Source of the DNA: Ketobacter sp963922875
Lineage (GTDB): Bacteria > Pseudomonadota > Gammaproteobacteria > Pseudomonadales > Ketobacteraceae
Reading direction: 5' to 3'
NCBI GenBank assembly: GCA_963922875.1
Contig: CAWUJH010000002.1
Coordinates: forward strand, 496,001 to 560,000
Length of the DNA: 64,000 nt
The translations under genes and the position numbers were made by a program. The notes beneath the pieces were generated by a model, which saw only the letters and a list, made by a program, of their open reading frames with translations, was not told the origin of the DNA and ran no database searches. Position 1 is the first letter of the stretch; each line of letters opens with the position of its first letter. Positions 33,486 through 41,707 of the stretch are shown here, piece by piece.

Positions 33486-33530
33486 ACGAATAACGTGGTC
33501 ACGAATAACAGGGTCACGAATAACAGGGTC
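33486..33530. repeat. Three tandem 15-bp repeats
   Basis: ACGAATAACGTGGTC at 33486-33500 is followed by two exact copies of ACGAATAACAGGGTC at 33501-33515 and 33516-33530. The first differs at two positions. The repeats lie in the 250-base gap between the M61-like and M48 genes, both minus strand. They may be a replication slippage tract. Confidence 0.9.
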
Positions 33531-33610
33531 AGGCCCTTGATTTATGAAAACCAATTAGTTTGAATTCTGGTTTACTTTTCGGTCCGTACATAAGAATTCT
33601 TTTATCTGCT

Positions 33611-34441
33611 TTAATTAGCATTCTGTTCCGAAAACACCTCAGACAGACCTTCAACCTCTTCAATAGTAAAACCTAATTGTTTAATCATTTGATTCAGATT
33701 TTCTATGCGCTTTTCTGCTTCGGGATGACTTGCAAAATAATGCTGGAAAGATTTACCACTGCGTTCCGTTAAGGGTTTTATGGAATCAAAAAATTCCGTT
33801 GCGCCACCCGCATGACCGTAGTAACAATTCAGCGTCAACAACGCTTGTTGATCGGCTAATGATTCCCGTTTCTGAGAAAATTGTGCTTGGCCTACGCCGG
33901 TAGCAGGAGCGAACAATTGCGTAATATCAGATCCGCCACCGGTGATGGCAGCCATTAGTGCCGTAAGCACAATGCCCCGCCCGAGCCCGCGCAAATGATC
34001 ACGGTTACTAAAATGAGCCAGTTCGTGAGCCAATACAAAGGCCAGACCATTGTCCGATTTAAGTTTGTCTAATAATCCGCTGTACACAAAAATTCCGCCA
34101 CCGGGTACCGCAAAGGCGTTAATTTGCTCCGATTCCACTAGTTTGACTGTTAGCGGGTATTGAATCGAGGCACACAGGCTTAGGTTATCGACCATTTTTT
34201 GTAATGCGGTTTGCTGCGGGCTTTCTTGCGGTTTTTCATCCAAGTTCGCAAAGGGAGAGAATATAGCGGCTTCCATCTTGGGGGGAATATGTTCGACAGC
34301 TACATCCACCAACAAGCCTAATGCCCAATAGAACACAGTCAGAAACACTAGAATCGCAGCACATAGCAGAAAAAATTCTCTCACCGGTTGAGTGTGGGAA
34401 ATATTGTCGTTGTGTTCCGGTAAACCTGGTTTATATTCCAT
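33611..34441 (-). CDS. M48 family metalloprotease, membrane-anchored
   Basis: The 276-residue protein has one N-terminal membrane helix (about residues 22-45) and a M48 protease domain in which HELAH lies at 139-143. The further zinc ligand Glu occurs in KRESLADQQALLTL. Flanking motifs VPGGGIFVYSGLLDKL and LAHFSNRDHLRGL are typical of the family. It is the last gene of a three-gene unit with two YbjQ-family proteins, with spacers of only two bases. Their close packing suggests a shared envelope role, perhaps protease regulation (inference). Confidence 0.88.
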   Translation of the reverse strand: MEYKPGLPEHNDNISHTQPVREFFLLCAAILVFLTVFYWALGLLVDVAVEHIPPKMEAAIFSPFANLDEKPQESPQQTALQKMVDNLSLCASIQYPLTVKLVESEQINAFAVPGGGIFVYSGLLDKLKSDNGLAFVLAHELAHFSNRDHLRGLGRGIVLTALMAAITGGGSDITQLFAPATGVGQAQFSQKRESLADQQALLTLNCYYGHAGGATEFFDSIKPLTERSGKSFQHYFASHPEAEKRIENLNQMIKQLGFTIEEVEGLSEVFSEQNAN

Positions 34442-34443
34442 AC

Positions 34444-34890
34444 TTACTTCTGAAAGAAAATGGCTGTACCGTAGGCCAAGACCTCAACCGAACCAATTTG
34501 ATTTCCCTGGCCTTTGTAAATAGAGCTGGTTTCTAACCGCAAATTAATTATGCAATCTGCATTCGGGCAGGATTCTATCATGCGTAATACGGCTTCCCGT
34601 CTGGCACGGTCGAGGAGGGTTTCGTAGGATTGCACTGAGCCTCCGAAAATACCGCGCAGCCCAGCCAGCATGCGTTTAAAATAATCCACGGATACCACCA
34701 TGTTGCCCACCAGAAGTTGCCCATTTGCGATGGGTCGGCTATCGCCCATAACTTGCTTGCTGGCCGTGACGGGAATACTTAACCACTTTTTTTCCCGCTC
34801 GAAGATAGATTGATAGTGTTTTTTTTCTGCCATTTTGCCAAAAAAGTAACCGAGAGATAGAAACACCGCCAAAATAATAAGCTGTTCCAT
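34444..34890 (-). CDS. YbjQ (UPF0145)-family protein with N-terminal membrane helix
   Basis: The 148-residue protein has a membrane helix at about residues 3-18, then a YbjQ-type domain. Characteristic pieces are SVDYFKRMLAGLRGIFGGSVQSYETLLDRARREAVLRM and the terminal strand VEVLAYGTAIFF. YbjQ family proteins form ring-like oligomers and have an unproven metal-binding role. It is paralogous to the gene just upstream but membrane-anchored. Spacers to both neighbours are two bases, so the three genes are probably one operon. Confidence 0.85.
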   Translation of the reverse strand: MEQLIILAVFLSLGYFFGKMAEKKHYQSIFEREKKWLSIPVTASKQVMGDSRPIANGQLLVGNMVVSVDYFKRMLAGLRGIFGGSVQSYETLLDRARREAVLRMIESCPNADCIINLRLETSSIYKGQGNQIGSVEVLAYGTAIFFQK

Positions 34891-34892
34891 GA

Positions 34893-35207
34893 TTACTCCA
34901 CTGTAACGGCCGTACCGTAAACATAAATTTCCGCTGCGCCGGCGGCGACGGAGGACGTAGAAAAGCGCACATTGACGATTGCATTGGCGCCTAATTGTTT
35001 GGCTTGAGCTTTCATTCGCTCGATGGCCTCATCACGCGATTCCTGCAGAAGTTCGGTATAACCTCTAAGCTCACCGCCAAATATATTTTTAATGCCAGCC
35101 ATGATGTCGCGGCCTGCATGCTTTGCTCTAACTGTACTGCCGGAGACAACGCCATAGAATGCTGTTATGTTTTTACCCGGTACTTGTTCGGTATTTGTAA
35201 GGTACAT
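34893..35207 (-). CDS. YbjQ (UPF0145)-family protein
   Basis: The 104-residue cytoplasmic protein has the whole family domain: VSGSTVRAKHAGRDIMAGIKNIFGGELRGYTELL and GANAIVNVRFSTSSVAAGAAEIYVYGTAV. I start at 35207 (MYLTNTEQ), with AGGAC just upstream, instead of the far ATG at 35279, because the extra residues are cysteine-rich and have no family match. It is the first gene of the YbjQ-YbjQ-M48 unit and is divergent from prpF. Confidence 0.85.
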   Translation of the reverse strand: MYLTNTEQVPGKNITAFYGVVSGSTVRAKHAGRDIMAGIKNIFGGELRGYTELLQESRDEAIERMKAQAKQLGANAIVNVRFSTSSVAAGAAEIYVYGTAVTVE

Positions 35208-35381
35208 GTTTGTCCTATTATTTATGATGGAAGTGAATCCGGTAATTGTGATACTTCTGATACAGACACAGTCGCACAACAGTAATGGCCAAGATATTCA
35301 GGGCCGGTTGCAAGTATAGGACGAATAGCCGTTAATATTCGCGTTAATGACCTCTTAATTTCCCAGGAGCATCCTTTCATA

Positions 35382-36572
35382 ATGCTATTCGATTCTAATA
35401 CACGAGAACATTTGCCAACAAGAATTCGGGCCACTTATATGCGTGGCGGTACCAGCAAGGGTGTGTTCTTCAAATTACAGGATTTGCCCTTAGCGGCCCA
35501 AGTACCCGGCAACGCGCGGGATAGTTTAATGCTTAGGATTATGGGTAGCCCTGATCCTTATGGCAAACAAATCGACGGTATGGGTGGCGCTACGTCCAGT
35601 ACCAGTAAGGTGGTGATTCTCAGTCAAAGTCAGCACGCCGATCATGACGTCGATTATCTGTTTGGGCAAGTGTCGATAGATGAACCCTTGGTGGATTGGA
35701 GTGGTAACTGTGGGAATTTAACCGCGGCAGTGGGTGCTTTTGCCATTACCAATGGTTGGGTGGAAAGGGGCAAAGTTCCTGAAACAGGTTGGGCTACTGT
35801 ACGTATTTGGCAACAAAATATCAGCAAAACCATCATTGCAAAAATACCGATAAACGCCGGAAAGGTTGCGGAAACCGGTAACTTTAAGCTCGATGGCGTG
35901 GCTTTTCCCGGCCCTGAAGTGCAACTTGAATATGTTGATCCGGTGGCCGAGGGCGAGGCGATCTTTCCCACCGGAAATTCGATAGACGAGCTCGCCATAC
36001 CTGGCTTTGGTCGTTTGAAAACCACACTTATTAATACCGGAATTCCCACTGTTTTTGTCAATGCAGAGGATATTGGTTTCACCGGAAAGGAATTACCCAA
36101 AGAATTCAATAATGATAGAAACGCACTGACGCTTCTCGAAAGCATTAGAGCTGAGGCCGCACTTCGTATGGGTTTGATAAAGTCACTGGCGGAGGCTGCT
36201 TCCCGTCAGCACACCCCCAAAATTGTCTTGGTAGCGGCTCCTGCTCACTATATAGCGGCCGATGGTAGATCAGTGGAGGCTGAAGACATTGATCTGTTGG
36301 TGCGAGCGGTTTCCATGGGGGCAGTCCATCATGCCATTATGGGTACAGCGGCAGTTGCCATTGCGGCGGCTGTGGCAATTCCTAATACTGTGGTGAGCCT
36401 GGTGGCTGCTACCAGAGCGGGAAGCAGCCTTCGATTTGGCCACCCCTCAGGAACTCTGCAAGTCAGGGTTCACGCTGAATGTGTTGAGGGTCAATGGCAG
36501 ATCAAAAACGCCTGTATGAGCCGCAGCGCACGGGTGTTAATGGAAGGCTGGGTCAACTTTCCAATGATTTAA
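35382..36572 (+). CDS. prpF: PrpF-family 2-methylaconitate isomerase
   Basis: The 396-residue cytoplasmic enzyme has the PrpF fold, related to diaminopimelate epimerase. Visible motifs are YMRGGTSKGVFF near the start, GSPDPYGKQIDGMGGATSSTSK, the SGNCGNL segment with an essential-type cysteine, and the second-half PAHYIAADG. PrpF works with AcnD in the propionate/2-methylcitrate pathway, but the other genes of that pathway are not nearby, so this could also be a paralogue acting on another dicarboxylate. AGGAG lies 12 bases before the ATG. Its stop overlaps the convergent hydrolase gene by 20 bases. Confidence 0.85.
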   Translation: MLFDSNTREHLPTRIRATYMRGGTSKGVFFKLQDLPLAAQVPGNARDSLMLRIMGSPDPYGKQIDGMGGATSSTSKVVILSQSQHADHDVDYLFGQVSIDEPLVDWSGNCGNLTAAVGAFAITNGWVERGKVPETGWATVRIWQQNISKTIIAKIPINAGKVAETGNFKLDGVAFPGPEVQLEYVDPVAEGEAIFPTGNSIDELAIPGFGRLKTTLINTGIPTVFVNAEDIGFTGKELPKEFNNDRNALTLLESIRAEAALRMGLIKSLAEAASRQHTPKIVLVAAPAHYIAADGRSVEAEDIDLLVRAVSMGAVHHAIMGTAAVAIAAAVAIPNTVVSLVAATRAGSSLRFGHPSGTLQVRVHAECVEGQWQIKNACMSRSARVLMEGWVNFPMI

Positions 36573-37449
36573 TAAATTTAATTGTAAAGGCCACGTCTTT
36601 ACGAGATTCGGCCAAAAGAGGATAAAACACCGGCCAGACATGCATCAGTCCATGACGTGCAATCAGCTTTACGGAAACTCCCGCCATACGCGCTTGTTCT
36701 ACCACTTTATGGGTGTCATCCCGCAAAGTTTCACCTTCGTCTACTGTCAATAAAAGAGGGGGTAAGCCTGCAAAATCTCCATAAACGGGCGATGCGTAAG
36801 GGTGTTTCATCTGTTCGTTAGAACGCACATAAATATTTGGTGCAATGGTAAACATGGAGGAAGTAAACATGCTGCAACTTTCATGATTATCGAAACGGCT
36901 TCCGGGCGGAGCGGACATGTCCGCCATTGGGGAATAGGCTACAGCGCAGCGGGGTAGCGGGATGCCCTCGTCACGTAACTTTAATAATAACGCGAGGCCT
37001 AAACCACCACCGGCGGAGTCGCCAATAATCACAATATTCTCTGCGGGCACTTCCGACAACAACCCTTGGTACACCGCAAAAGCGTCATCTACGGCGGCAG
37101 GGAAGGGGTGTTCTGGTGCCAAGCGATAGCGGGGTAAATACACGTTGGCAGATAGTGCTTTCGCAAAACGGCCACACAAGGTGAGGTAGTTGCGGGGCGT
37201 TCCAGCGATATAGCCGCCACCGTGAAGGTACAAGATGGCCAATCGTGGTTTTGTCACCTTTAGCTGATGACCACTCACTTGGTTAATTCGAAATCGCTTC
37301 CGGGTAACTCCACGCGGTATCCAGTAAAGTGCCGCATTGTTATTGAAATTTCGTCGCAAGTGCTTGACTAAGTGATCTTGGGATTGCGGTTCTTGTTTGA
37401 TGTTCCGGCGGATGAGTAATTTTACAAGTTTGGACGGAATACTGGCCAT
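36553..37449 (-). CDS. Alpha/beta hydrolase, hormone-sensitive-lipase type
   Basis: The 298-residue protein has the HSL-family pattern LYLHGGGYIAGTP (oxyanion motif HGGG), the nucleophile elbow GDSAGGG and further downstream DEGETLRDDTH and an HGLMHVWP catalytic histidine region. No signal peptide is visible, so it is probably cytoplasmic. Such enzymes hydrolyse short acyl esters, with unpredictable substrates. It is transcribed towards prpF and overlaps its last 20 bases. Confidence 0.87.
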   Translation of the reverse strand: MASIPSKLVKLLIRRNIKQEPQSQDHLVKHLRRNFNNNAALYWIPRGVTRKRFRINQVSGHQLKVTKPRLAILYLHGGGYIAGTPRNYLTLCGRFAKALSANVYLPRYRLAPEHPFPAAVDDAFAVYQGLLSEVPAENIVIIGDSAGGGLGLALLLKLRDEGIPLPRCAVAYSPMADMSAPPGSRFDNHESCSMFTSSMFTIAPNIYVRSNEQMKHPYASPVYGDFAGLPPLLLTVDEGETLRDDTHKVVEQARMAGVSVKLIARHGLMHVWPVFYPLLAESRKDVAFTIKFIKSLES

Positions 37450-37647
37450 ATTGATGCTAATTTATAGTTTATAATTTGATCATTATTACCGCTTTTTACG
37501 TAATTTGTATAGGACTATGATGAGAGCTAAAGGGATTATTTGCTGATAATATGTCGATCCCGGATCAGTCTGCGGCAACCGCTACGGTTATTCAGAGTCA
37601 AACTGATCGTTAGATTGAATGCCACTTTACAGAGCTGAGGAAATTTC

Positions 37648-38538
37648 ATGCAACGTTTGGACCTAAAGATTCCGTCAAGAGAGGCGCACTGCCATGCTTG
37701 GCTTTATCTGCCTGGGACTGGACAAAAGGCTCCCGTGGTTCTAATGGCTCATGGCCTTGGTGCCATCAAGACTATGCGGTTGGACGCCTTTGCTGAGAAG
37801 TTCTGTGGCGCTGGATATGCCTGTCTGGTGTTTGATTACCGACACTTTGGAGCCAGTGAAGGCGAGCCGCGCCAGTTACTAGACATCCAAAAACAGCTGC
37901 AAGATTGGCAGGCTGCTGTGGATTTTGCACGTAACAGCAGCGAATTTGATGGTTCACGTATAGTGCTGTGGGGGACTTCATTCAGTGGTGGACACGTGTT
38001 GACCACGGCCGCTAACAACAATGACATAACGGCCGTTATTGCCCAGTGTCCTTTCACTGACGGCTTGGCATCTAGTTTGGCCATGTCACCTGTAACGTCA
38101 ATAAAAGTCACCACACGGGCCCTACGTGACCAAATAGGCGCTTTGATGGGGTTTGATCCCGTCATGGTGGATACTTCCGGTGTACCGGGGAGTACTGCTC
38201 TGATGACCGCGCCCGATGCGCTACCTGGTTATATGAATTTACGCCCCGAGCAAAATGACGCGAACTTTCGGAATGAAGTCGCGGCTCGTTTTGCTTTGCA
38301 GATCATTCGTTACTTCCCTGGCCGCAAGGCTGCCAAGATCAACTGCCCGGTATTGTTTTGCATCTGTGAAACCGATTCTGTGGCACCTTCTGGGCCCACA
38401 AAAAAATATGCGAAGCGGGTACCCAAGGGGGAAATTAAATTGTACGAAGAAGGACATTTCGATATATACGCCGGAGAGGCTTTCAACAAGGTAGTGCGTG
38501 ACGAACTAGATTTTTTAAAGCGACACGTACCTATTTAA
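37648..38538 (+). CDS. Alpha/beta hydrolase (dienelactone-like)
   Basis: The 296-residue protein has MAHGLGAIKTMRL, FDYRHFGASEG and the nucleophile elbow GTSFSGGH. The late part has VLFCICETDSVAP and EEGHFDIYAGEAF, which hold the likely catalytic Asp and His. This is the family often annotated as alpha/beta hydrolase, with acetyl-esterase or dienelactone-hydrolase relatives. It starts with GAGGAA upstream of the ATG and is alone, divergent from the other hydrolase. Substrate unknown. Confidence 0.85.
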   Translation: MQRLDLKIPSREAHCHAWLYLPGTGQKAPVVLMAHGLGAIKTMRLDAFAEKFCGAGYACLVFDYRHFGASEGEPRQLLDIQKQLQDWQAAVDFARNSSEFDGSRIVLWGTSFSGGHVLTTAANNNDITAVIAQCPFTDGLASSLAMSPVTSIKVTTRALRDQIGALMGFDPVMVDTSGVPGSTALMTAPDALPGYMNLRPEQNDANFRNEVAARFALQIIRYFPGRKAAKINCPVLFCICETDSVAPSGPTKKYAKRVPKGEIKLYEEGHFDIYAGEAFNKVVRDELDFLKRHVPI

Positions 38539-38606
38539 TTTTGAAATGGGATGCTAAGTGCTAGCATTCCGAAAAATATGACTCAGTGATTACTAGGACT
38601 AAAAAT

Positions 38607-39179
38607 ATGCCAAAAGCAGGCGAAATAAAAAAGAACACCGCCGTTAACTACAATGGAAACACTTATATCGTCAGAGATATTGAACGCTCTGTACCTCAGG
38701 GTAGAGCGGGGGGCAGTCTGTATCGTATGCGCATGTACGATGTGGTCACCGGAAGTAAGATAGACGAAACCTTTAAGGATTCAGATATGCTGAATCTGGC
38801 CGATTTGGTGCGCAGGGCGGCTAAGTTTTCCTACGCCGACGGCGATGAATATGTGTTTATGGATGACGAAGATTACACCCCGTACAATTTGAACAAAGAT
38901 GCTATTGCCGACGAGATGCTGTTTATTGATGAAGAAACCTCAGGCGTTATGGTGATTCTTGTTAACGACGTGCCCGTTGCTCTGGATATGCCTGCCACAG
39001 TAGAGCTTTTTATCGCGGAAACAGATCCCTCCATAAAGGGAGCATCTGCCACTTCTAGAACCAAACCAGCGAAGCTTACTACCGGATTGACCGTTAACGT
39101 GCCGGAACATATTTCCAGCGGTGATAAAATAAGGGTGAATGTTGAAGAGCGTCGATTTATAGGTAGGGCTGAAAAATAA
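38607..39179 (+). CDS. yeiP: Elongation factor P-like protein YeiP (EfpL)
   Basis: The 190-residue protein has an EF-P fold with three beta-barrel domains. The N-terminal domain has GEIKKNTAVNYNGNTYIVRDIERSVPQGRAGGSLYRMRMYDVVTG, where the loop PQGRAG replaces the modified lysine or arginine of true EF-P, as in YeiP. It acts at ribosomes stalled on polyproline and related stretches. The start at 38607 has TAGGA upstream, while the longer frame has no ribosome site. Its stop overlaps the next gene if that begins at an AUA codon. Confidence 0.92.
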   Translation: MPKAGEIKKNTAVNYNGNTYIVRDIERSVPQGRAGGSLYRMRMYDVVTGSKIDETFKDSDMLNLADLVRRAAKFSYADGDEYVFMDDEDYTPYNLNKDAIADEMLFIDEETSGVMVILVNDVPVALDMPATVELFIAETDPSIKGASATSRTKPAKLTTGLTVNVPEHISSGDKIRVNVEERRFIGRAEK

Positions 39180-39931
39180 ATAGTTTACACAAAAGTAGTA
39201 GTTTACTGCTTGTTACTCTGTTCGTTTCAGCTTGTGCAACAACTCCGCCAGCACTATCACCGGCGGAAGTTAAAGGCCCTCAGGAATGTGTAGTTTTACT
39301 GCATGGTTTACGCCGTTCGGCCTGGGCTATGCGTAAACTCGAACAACAACTGTTGGCCAATGGTTTTTTGGTTGTCAACGAAGATTACCCCTCAGATGAG
39401 GCAACGATTGAGGTTTTGGCCGTAAGCACCATCAGTCACGGCATTGAATATTGTAATCAGTATCAAACAACAAAAATTCATTTCGTAACTCATTCCATGG
39501 GGGGTATTTTAGTTCGCAGTTATTTTCAGCAACGAAAACTCGATAATCTGGGTCGTATCGTTATGATTGCTCCGCCAAATCAAGGTAGTGAGGTGGTGGA
39601 TAAGATAGGCGGCTGGTGGCTATTCCAAGTTTTGACAGGGCCAGCGGGACAACAACTGGGAACTGGCAGTGATGGTATTGCCACCAAGCTGGAGCCTATC
39701 AAAGGTGAAATTGGTATTATTGCCGGTGATCACACTCTGGATCCCTGGCTGTCGTGGATGATCCCCGGAGTCGATGATGGCAAAGTCTCAGTTATGAGCA
39801 CTATCTTACCGGAGATGACAGATTTCAAGGTGGTTTATTCAAGCCATCCGTTTATTATGCGTAACCCGGAAGTGATTGAGCAAGTGATTACCTTCTTGAA
39901 TTCTGGGTCATTCGAACATGAACAGCAATAA
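39176..39931 (+). CDS. Lipoprotein alpha/beta hydrolase, apparent AUA start
   Basis: The open frame of 251 codons from 39176 encodes a signal peptide (MNSLHKSSSLLLVTLFVSAC if AUA is read as Met), a lipobox cysteine and a hydrolase domain. That domain has VVLLHGLRRSAW, the nucleophile elbow THSMGG and a late HPFIM region. It resembles the exported lipase/esterase type with HG and GHSxG motifs. No ATG, GTG or TTG occurs in frame before the mature domain; the nearest, ATG at 39329, would remove the signal peptide and the HGLRRS motif. A ribosome-like GGTAGGG lies seven bases before the ATA codon, which overlaps the yeiP stop. The frame, motif and site are seen; the AUA start is inference. Confidence 0.6.
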   Translation: MNSLHKSSSLLLVTLFVSACATTPPALSPAEVKGPQECVVLLHGLRRSAWAMRKLEQQLLANGFLVVNEDYPSDEATIEVLAVSTISHGIEYCNQYQTTKIHFVTHSMGGILVRSYFQQRKLDNLGRIVMIAPPNQGSEVVDKIGGWWLFQVLTGPAGQQLGTGSDGIATKLEPIKGEIGIIAGDHTLDPWLSWMIPGVDDGKVSVMSTILPEMTDFKVVYSSHPFIMRNPEVIEQVITFLNSGSFEHEQQ

Positions 39932-39941
39932 ACACCCTGCA

Positions 39942-41399
39942 TTAACGCAACCAGAAAGCCTTGGTGAAAAGAACCAAAACGGTAAAATATTCTAAACGCC
40001 CCAAAATCATGGTGAAGGATAATATCCAAGTGGCAACATCATTGGCCGGTTGAAAATTGCTGCCGAGTTCGCCAAACGCAGGGCCCAATACATTTAAGCA
40101 AGCTGAAACCGCCGTCAAGCTGGTCCAAAAATCCAATCCTGTTGCCATCACCGCTAAGGTAAGCAACATGCTCATTGTCGCAGCAATCACCATAAATGCC
40201 ATGGTCGCCGATAACACCGAGGCGTCGACGCTCTTGCCATTATAGTGGACGTTAAACACACCGCGGGGATGGATGAGTCTCTTCACTTGTAAAGCTATGA
40301 TTTTGAACGACAGGATGTTGCGAATTATTTTATTACCACCTGCGGTCGACCCAGCACACCCCCCAAGAAAACCAGTAAAAACTAAGAGCATGCTGGTTTG
40401 TGGCGGCCAAGCCGTGAAGTTGTCAGCTGCGTATCCAGTGCTGGTAATGAATGATATGACATGAAATAAAGATTGGAAGATATCATCAGAAAAATGCTCA
40501 TGGGTATTGTTGGCAAATAGAATGGCAAACAAATACAAACTTAGGGCCAACACGATATACAGAAATGTTCGCGTTTCTTCATCTCTGATATAAACTTTGA
40601 AATTCAGGTTGCGAGCAAACCGATAATGTATTCCAAAGGCGATGGCACCCACCAACATAAAAATATCAGCATTGATTTCAATCCAACGGCTGTCGAAATA
40701 CCCCAGGCTGGCGTCGTGGGTGGAAAAGCCGCCGGTAGAAATTGTGGTAAAACTGTGTGCAATTGCATCAAACAGATCCATCCCCGCCATGAAATAGCCT
40801 AGGGCACAAAAAAAAGTCGCTCCCAGATAGATATACCAAAGGTAACGAGCGGAGTTTTTTACCCGGGGAGTTAGTTTCTCATCTTTCATAGGCCCTGGCG
40901 TTTCCGCTTTCAATAATTTCATGCCACCGACATTAACCAGTGGTTGAACCGCGACCACGAAGATCACAATACCCAGACCACCCAGCCATTGCAGAAATTG
41001 CCGGTACATTAAGAATGACTTCGGCATCTCATCGAGGCCTGTCAGAATGGTTGCTCCCGTTGTGGTTAGGGCACTGATGGATTCGAAAACACCGTCGGTG
41101 AAGGTAACTTTGGTGGCTAATATTATAGGGATTGATCCTAGCAACCCCATAATGATCCAGCTTAATGTTGCAAAGAGTAAAGCACTGCGAGGTGTAACTC
41201 TGGAGAAATCAAATTTGCGTGTTCTAAACAGTAAACCCATGGCAATACTTACCAGGATAAGCCCCGGTAAAATGAACATATCCAGCTCATCATCGTGGAA
41301 AATAAAAAAAGAAATTAATGCGAAACAAAGATGAACCGCTCCCATTGAGCCTATAGGAATGGCCATGAGAAAGAATGCAGGGCGAATAGTGTCTAACAT
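39942..41399 (-). CDS. TrkH-family potassium transporter
   Basis: The 485-residue inner-membrane protein has about ten helices with four selectivity-filter loops. ALTTTGAT lies in the first and TTISTGGFST in the second; FITSTGYAAD lies in the third and ACLNVLGPAFGELGSN in the fourth, a pattern typical of TrkH/TrkG. The fourth loop is degenerate, as usual. Also visible is the GFLGGCAGSTAGGNK motif. The partner TrkA is not in the window. It is the convergent neighbour of the AUA-start lipoprotein, with 10 bases between stops. Function: K+ uptake driven by proton motive force. Confidence 0.92.
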   Translation of the reverse strand: MLDTIRPAFFLMAIPIGSMGAVHLCFALISFFIFHDDELDMFILPGLILVSIAMGLLFRTRKFDFSRVTPRSALLFATLSWIIMGLLGSIPIILATKVTFTDGVFESISALTTTGATILTGLDEMPKSFLMYRQFLQWLGGLGIVIFVVAVQPLVNVGGMKLLKAETPGPMKDEKLTPRVKNSARYLWYIYLGATFFCALGYFMAGMDLFDAIAHSFTTISTGGFSTHDASLGYFDSRWIEINADIFMLVGAIAFGIHYRFARNLNFKVYIRDEETRTFLYIVLALSLYLFAILFANNTHEHFSDDIFQSLFHVISFITSTGYAADNFTAWPPQTSMLLVFTGFLGGCAGSTAGGNKIIRNILSFKIIALQVKRLIHPRGVFNVHYNGKSVDASVLSATMAFMVIAATMSMLLTLAVMATGLDFWTSLTAVSACLNVLGPAFGELGSNFQPANDVATWILSFTMILGRLEYFTVLVLFTKAFWLR

Positions 41400-41707
41400 C
41401 GTGATGGCACTAAGGATTCAATATTAATAAAAATATACCTTAGTCGGGCGATATCTCTATCGCTGCCAAAGGCAATCTCCAATTCATCCATCAATATGCT
41501 TCACCTTTATGGGGGTATGCGGCGTTTTAATCAAGTGTAAGTTGGCATCACGTTGTTGGAAACAGTTCCAAGTAAATTTATACTTTTTACATGCATTTTT
41601 CATTTTTACAACCTGACTGATCTACAATTTTAAACAAAGTTCGCTGATTCCCCCAAAGTTCCGTGATTTTTTTAAAGTGGTATAGCCATTGCTGTATGTA
41701 GCTTATT
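41400..41707. other. 308-base divergent promoter region
   Basis: It separates trkH (minus) and the first GH13 gene (plus), so both promoters should lie here. It is AT-rich, especially at 41580-41640. A short hairpin (GCGATA and TATCGC arms, 41448-41463) is visible. No ORF, repeat or clear operator is seen. Confidence 0.4.

Noticed and set aside
33486..33530. Tandem repeats as a CRISPR array
   Set aside because: The units are only 15 bases with no spacers.
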